From NCBI GenBank assembly GCA_964388275.1, contig CAYLZD010000025.1, positions 1-64,000 of the forward strand: DNA of 64,000 bases, in the 5' to 3' direction. This stretch comes from JARYLZ01 sp964388275. GTDB lineage: Bacteria; Bacteroidota; Ignavibacteria; SZUA-365. Positions 61,241 through 64,000 of this stretch are shown in pieces (position 1 is the first letter of the stretch; each line of letters starts with the position of its first letter). The translations under genes and the position numbers were made by a program. The notes under the pieces were generated by a model. The model was not told where the DNA came from, did not search any database, and saw only the letters and a program-made list of their open reading frames with translations.

Positions 61241-62905
61241 ATGCATGCAAAAGCGAAATTCGTTTCAATAGCCGTATTACTGCTCCAGGCAGGAATAAGC
61301 ATTCCGTCTCTCTCAACCGACTATTTCGTGTCACAGTCGGGAAGCGACCTCGACGGAGACGGATCCTTCAGCAATCCGTGGCAAACGCTCGAATACGCCA
61401 TGGACCGCTTGAACCCGGGGGACGTACTTTACATCAGGGCGGGTGAGTACCACGAGCAGCTGATTTCCGTGCGCGACGGCAGCGCGGAAGCGCCTATCAC
61501 GGTCGCGGCATACGGAAACGAGCTTGTTTACATCGATGGCGCAGGAGTCACGACCGGCAACAACGGCTGCCTGCTTTCCCATTCGCACATGAAATTCCGT
61601 GGATTCAACGTGCGAAACTGGCGCGACGACGGCATGTCCTTTTACGGCTGCTCGTATCTCGAACTCAAGAAAATCACGATTACGGCTGTCACTGGGGGCA
61701 TAAGCATGAAAGGGACGGTGCACGACTTCCTGATAGACAGCTGCATCATATACGACTACTACGGCGGGGCGGGAGGATACGGCCTCGACTGCACGCCCGA
61801 GGGGGAGACGGACCTTATCTACAAAGGGACGGTGCAGAACTGCAAGGCATATATCACCGCCGGCGCTTTCGACAACGCAGACGGATTCGCCCTCGGTCAC
61901 GACGGCGTGTCGGACATCCGTTTCCACAACTGCGAGACCTGGGGTATCGGAGACGGTTTCGACATAAGCGGGACGGACATCGTGCTCACGAACTGCGCGG
62001 CCTCCAAGGCGACATACGGCGGCGGTTACAAGCTATGGCGCAACAACGTCACATTGATCAACTGCATCGGCTACGACAACGGAGTGAACGTGGAATTGGA
62101 CTATGACGCTGTAGCGCGGCGCGGTGTGGCGGCGCGGCTTATCAACTGCACATTGCATACATGCTATGTGGCCAATGTCGGCATAGAAAATCCGGGCGGC
62201 GGAAACACACTGCAGCTGTTCAACTGCATAATCTCCGGCGGCGAGAATACCGGACTCAATTTTTACGGCGACAGCATAAGCTGCTACACGGGAGATTACA
62301 ACCTGTGGCACATGAGCGCGCCGGAAAGAGCGGTGGCAACCGGCCAAATGGACTTCTCGCTGACCCAGATCGATAACGGAGAGTGGACCGCCGCATCCGG
62401 ACAGGACGCTCATTCGCGCGTGGAGTCGGACGCCGGATCGCTGTTCCTGGACTCCTCGCGCTATGCGCCGGATCTGCGCCTCAGGGCGGGATCACGCGCC
62501 ATCAACGGCGGCGCCATGGTGAAGGACGCTCCGTCGGCCGACTTCAACGGTTTCCCGCGCGGTGAACCCATCGATATCGGCGCTTACGAATTCGGAAGCG
62601 GAAACGCATTTGATGCGCCTCAAGATCCTCAGGCTGGCTGGAGCGTAACGGCTTCCTACCCGGAACCTGTCACGGCCGCGGGACTGCACGTGACGATAGA
62701 ATACCGGACGCCCGAAGCGGCTATGGTCACGCTTTCAGTGGCGGACGCCATCGGACGCACGGTCCGCGTGCTCGATGCGGGGTTCATGGACGCCGGGATT
62801 CATCGCGTTGTATTCATGCCCGGCGCCTTGCCGGTCGGCACGTATTTCTACGTGCTGCGCTCAGGTGCGACGGTGACGGCGCGGAAATGTCTTGTTGTGC
62901 GGTGA
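61241..62905 (+). CDS. T9SS-exported right-handed beta-helix protein (pectate-lyase-like, DUF1565)
   Basis: 554 residues. Signal peptide (VSIAVLLLQAGISIPS), then the DUF1565/PL9-type opening YFVSQSGSDLDGDGSFSNPW, followed by beta-helix coils with short N-rich turns (FRGFNVRNW, DDGMSF, IDSCIIYDYYGG, LTNCAAS, LINCIGYDNG, LFNCIISGG). It ends with a 'choice-of-anchor'-type GEPIDIGAYEF and a T9SS sorting domain (ASYPEPVTAAGLHV, VADAIGRTVRVLD, LPVGTYFYVL). Members of this fold bind or cleave polysaccharides; PL9 catalytic Lys/calcium Asp residues cannot be assigned by eye. Probably carbohydrate-directed. Confidence 0.85.
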   Translation: MHAKAKFVSIAVLLLQAGISIPSLSTDYFVSQSGSDLDGDGSFSNPWQTLEYAMDRLNPGDVLYIRAGEYHEQLISVRDGSAEAPITVAAYGNELVYIDGAGVTTGNNGCLLSHSHMKFRGFNVRNWRDDGMSFYGCSYLELKKITITAVTGGISMKGTVHDFLIDSCIIYDYYGGAGGYGLDCTPEGETDLIYKGTVQNCKAYITAGAFDNADGFALGHDGVSDIRFHNCETWGIGDGFDISGTDIVLTNCAASKATYGGGYKLWRNNVTLINCIGYDNGVNVELDYDAVARRGVAARLINCTLHTCYVANVGIENPGGGNTLQLFNCIISGGENTGLNFYGDSISCYTGDYNLWHMSAPERAVATGQMDFSLTQIDNGEWTAASGQDAHSRVESDAGSLFLDSSRYAPDLRLRAGSRAINGGAMVKDAPSADFNGFPRGEPIDIGAYEFGSGNAFDAPQDPQAGWSVTASYPEPVTAAGLHVTIEYRTPEAAMVTLSVADAIGRTVRVLDAGFMDAGIHRVVFMPGALPVGTYFYVLRSGATVTARKCLVVR

Positions 62906-63018
62906 CAGGGAATCGCTGATACTACATCCTTCCGCATCGAATCCGGCAGAACAATGTGGCCGTACGCCGGCTTCCGCGTCCGCGTTGCGGAATGCCGGAT
63001 AATACTGTCCGAAGCGGC

Positions 63019-63474
63019 TCAGAAATCATGCGTCTGTTCGCCGGAGCGGGCTGAGGCAAATGCGAGCGCCGCCTGCACCGCCTCGTCGACGAACGATTCC
63101 GTGCGCGGGCTCAGCCCTTCGCCGTGGCTGAAATCGAACGCCGGAATGCTCAGCACATACGCCGGCGTGCAGGCGCCGGAAATGCTTTTCGACAGAGCGA
63201 GTAGAGCCGGCAGACCGAATCCGTGCAGGTCCGGCCTCGAATCGGGGTCTCCGGTGAAAGGCGTTATCGAGACGCCGATCTCGTTTCCGGCCGATGCGTC
63301 CGCCAGCAGTACGGCGCTTGAACCCGCGATGTCCTCGGCATGCTCCGGCAGAAGCTGATGCGCGGCGATCACCGTAACACCCTCCGGAGGACTCGCTTCA
63401 AGTCGCTCGGCCAGAACGCGCGCGGCGCCGTCGTCGCGGCGCAGGGGATTGCCGATGCACAGAATCAGCAGCAT
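63019..63474 (-). CDS. Hydrogenase maturation endopeptidase (HycI/HyaD/HoxW family)
   Basis: 151 residues with family features: LILCIGNPLRRDDGAA (metal-ligand Asp), QLLPEHAEDIAGS, VLLADAS (second Asp) and PDLHGFGLPALLAL (His). These proteases remove the C-terminal tail of [NiFe]-hydrogenase large subunits after nickel insertion. A C-terminal extension is slightly longer than typical. The hydrogenase genes must lie to the right, beyond the window. It starts 4 bp after the stop of the OmpA-family gene, so it is last in a minus-strand operon; convergent with the beta-helix gene. Confidence 0.88.
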   Translation of the reverse strand: MLLILCIGNPLRRDDGAARVLAERLEASPPEGVTVIAAHQLLPEHAEDIAGSSAVLLADASAGNEIGVSITPFTGDPDSRPDLHGFGLPALLALSKSISGACTPAYVLSIPAFDFSHGEGLSPRTESFVDEAVQAALAFASARSGEQTHDF

Positions 63475-63478
63475 CTGA

Positions 63479-64000
63479 TCAATGCCCGTCCGCTTCGTAT
63501 TCCACCGGTGTCTCGACCCTGATCAGGACCGTTCGGCTGTAGGTCCGGCCCTCCGGCAGATCGTTGTCGAAAAGACGCATGTCCTCTCCGAGACCGGCGG
63601 AGTATCCGCGCGGTATGTTCAGCGCGCGCAGCACCTCGTCGGCTCTTTTGGCGCTGAGTTCGCGGTTGTGCGCGGCGTCCCCGATCCGGTCGCTGTAGCC
63701 GGTCACGAATACCGTCGACTGACTGTCGATACGGGAGCGCACGAGCTCGATTATGTTTTTGTTTACGCCGCGTATGTCCGATTTGTTGAAATCGAACAGT
63801 ATCAGCGCGTATCGGTCGATAAGCTTGTCCTCGATGCGTTCGCTCCTTTTGCGCCGTATGTCCAGCCGCTCGATGCCGATGTCTCTGGTCTCCGTCACGA
63901 GCTCGCGGCCCCGGCCGTCTCTCACTGTCATCCTATAGCGGAGAGGGGCGGCGGCGTCGAAATCCAGTCCATGTTCGGTGCTCGCATCCCAGGTCAGCAA
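63479..64000 (-). CDS. OmpA-family C-terminal domain protein (5' end outside window)
   Basis: 173 visible residues; the frame runs off the right edge, so the gene starts beyond it. The tail contains an OmpA/MotB domain: ALILFDFNKSDIRGVNKNII, VFVTGYSDRIGDAAHNRELSAKRADEVLRAL, and RTVLIRVETPVEYE. It would bind peptidoglycan and be anchored in the outer membrane or periplasm. The part before it (LRYRMTVRDGRGRELV) resembles the beta-rich linker in other large Bacteroidota OmpA proteins. It is upstream of the hydrogenase maturation protease by 4 bp. Confidence 0.82.
   Translation of the reverse strand: MLTWDASTEHGLDFDAAAPLRYRMTVRDGRGRELVTETRDIGIERLDIRRKRSERIEDKLIDRYALILFDFNKSDIRGVNKNIIELVRSRIDSQSTVFVTGYSDRIGDAAHNRELSAKRADEVLRALNIPRGYSAGLGEDMRLFDNDLPEGRTYSRTVLIRVETPVEYEADGH

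Noticed and set aside
1..64000. CRISPR arrays, rRNA genes, insertion sequences, riboswitches
   Set aside because: No direct-repeat/spacer pattern, rRNA-like stretch, transposase motif or known aptamer core was seen on either strand.

Overview
The window looks like a chromosomal segment of a G+C-rich member of the Bacteroidota/FCB superphylum. At least seven predicted secreted proteins end in the C-terminal sorting domain of the type IX secretion system (T9SS; motifs such as YPNPF, and endings such as NGVYFYKF). The replicative-type polymerase is the short DnaE starting with HSYYSF and carrying a TDTNN motif, as in Bacteroidota. A DivIVA-domain protein next to YggS, and a TraR/DksA-LspA-RluD run, suggest a deep lineage such as Ignavibacteria/Kapabacteria rather than classical Bacteroidia; that placement is inference. 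There is no rRNA, CRISPR array, phage or insertion sequence. One tRNA (Pro, UGG) is present.

Layout. 1-3766: end of a giant Ig/PKD-repeat T9SS protein, a CapA-like phosphoesterase-fold protein and an ICMT-like methyltransferase, followed by an opposing membrane/TPR protein (3788-5950). 6106-20584: a co-directional block lexA, two tandem C25 (gingipain-family) giant surface peptidases, and a DnaE2-like polymerase, with gaps of only 4, 61 and 26 bp. 20637-24684 (minus strand): Nudix hydrolase, Ogg glycosylase, ABC ATPase, NusB, UMF1-type transporter, tRNA-Pro. 25111-27057: hybrid sensor kinase. 27217-33757: three-gene block of a GH-D-clan-like protein, a GH92-like protein and an AGE-family epimerase; the first two appear to lack catalytic residues. 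33836-37511: OmpA/TSP3 envelope protein and a T9SS repeat protein. 37616-41168: YwqK-type lipoprotein, a Xer-like protein without catalytic tyrosine, Aat, and a PfkB kinase.

41379-49946 is a housekeeping operon: yggS, divIVA-like, purine nucleoside phosphorylase, DUF2905, ileS, a histone-H1-like/DksA fusion, lspA, rluD. 49933-53348 (minus) holds an agmatinase-family enzyme, a T9SS HExxH metalloprotease and a methyltransferase. 53443-57998 is a convergent glycogen pair (debranching and branching enzymes). 58137-60691 (minus) is a two-gene surface module: a collagen-like protein with PEYYI repeats and a small T9SS-tagged partner, preceded by a perfect 9+1+9 palindrome. 61241-64000 holds a T9SS beta-helix protein, a hydrogenase maturation protease and the end of an OmpA-family protein.

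The most interesting points are the lexA/C25/C25/dnaE block, which may tie surface proteolysis to the DNA-damage regulator; the neighbouring degenerate glycosidases beside an apparently intact epimerase; the Xer-fold protein with four of six catalytic residues replaced; and the H1-DksA fusion. No single locus can be declared a new system from sequence alone. Domain names rest on motif recognition by eye, without database searches.
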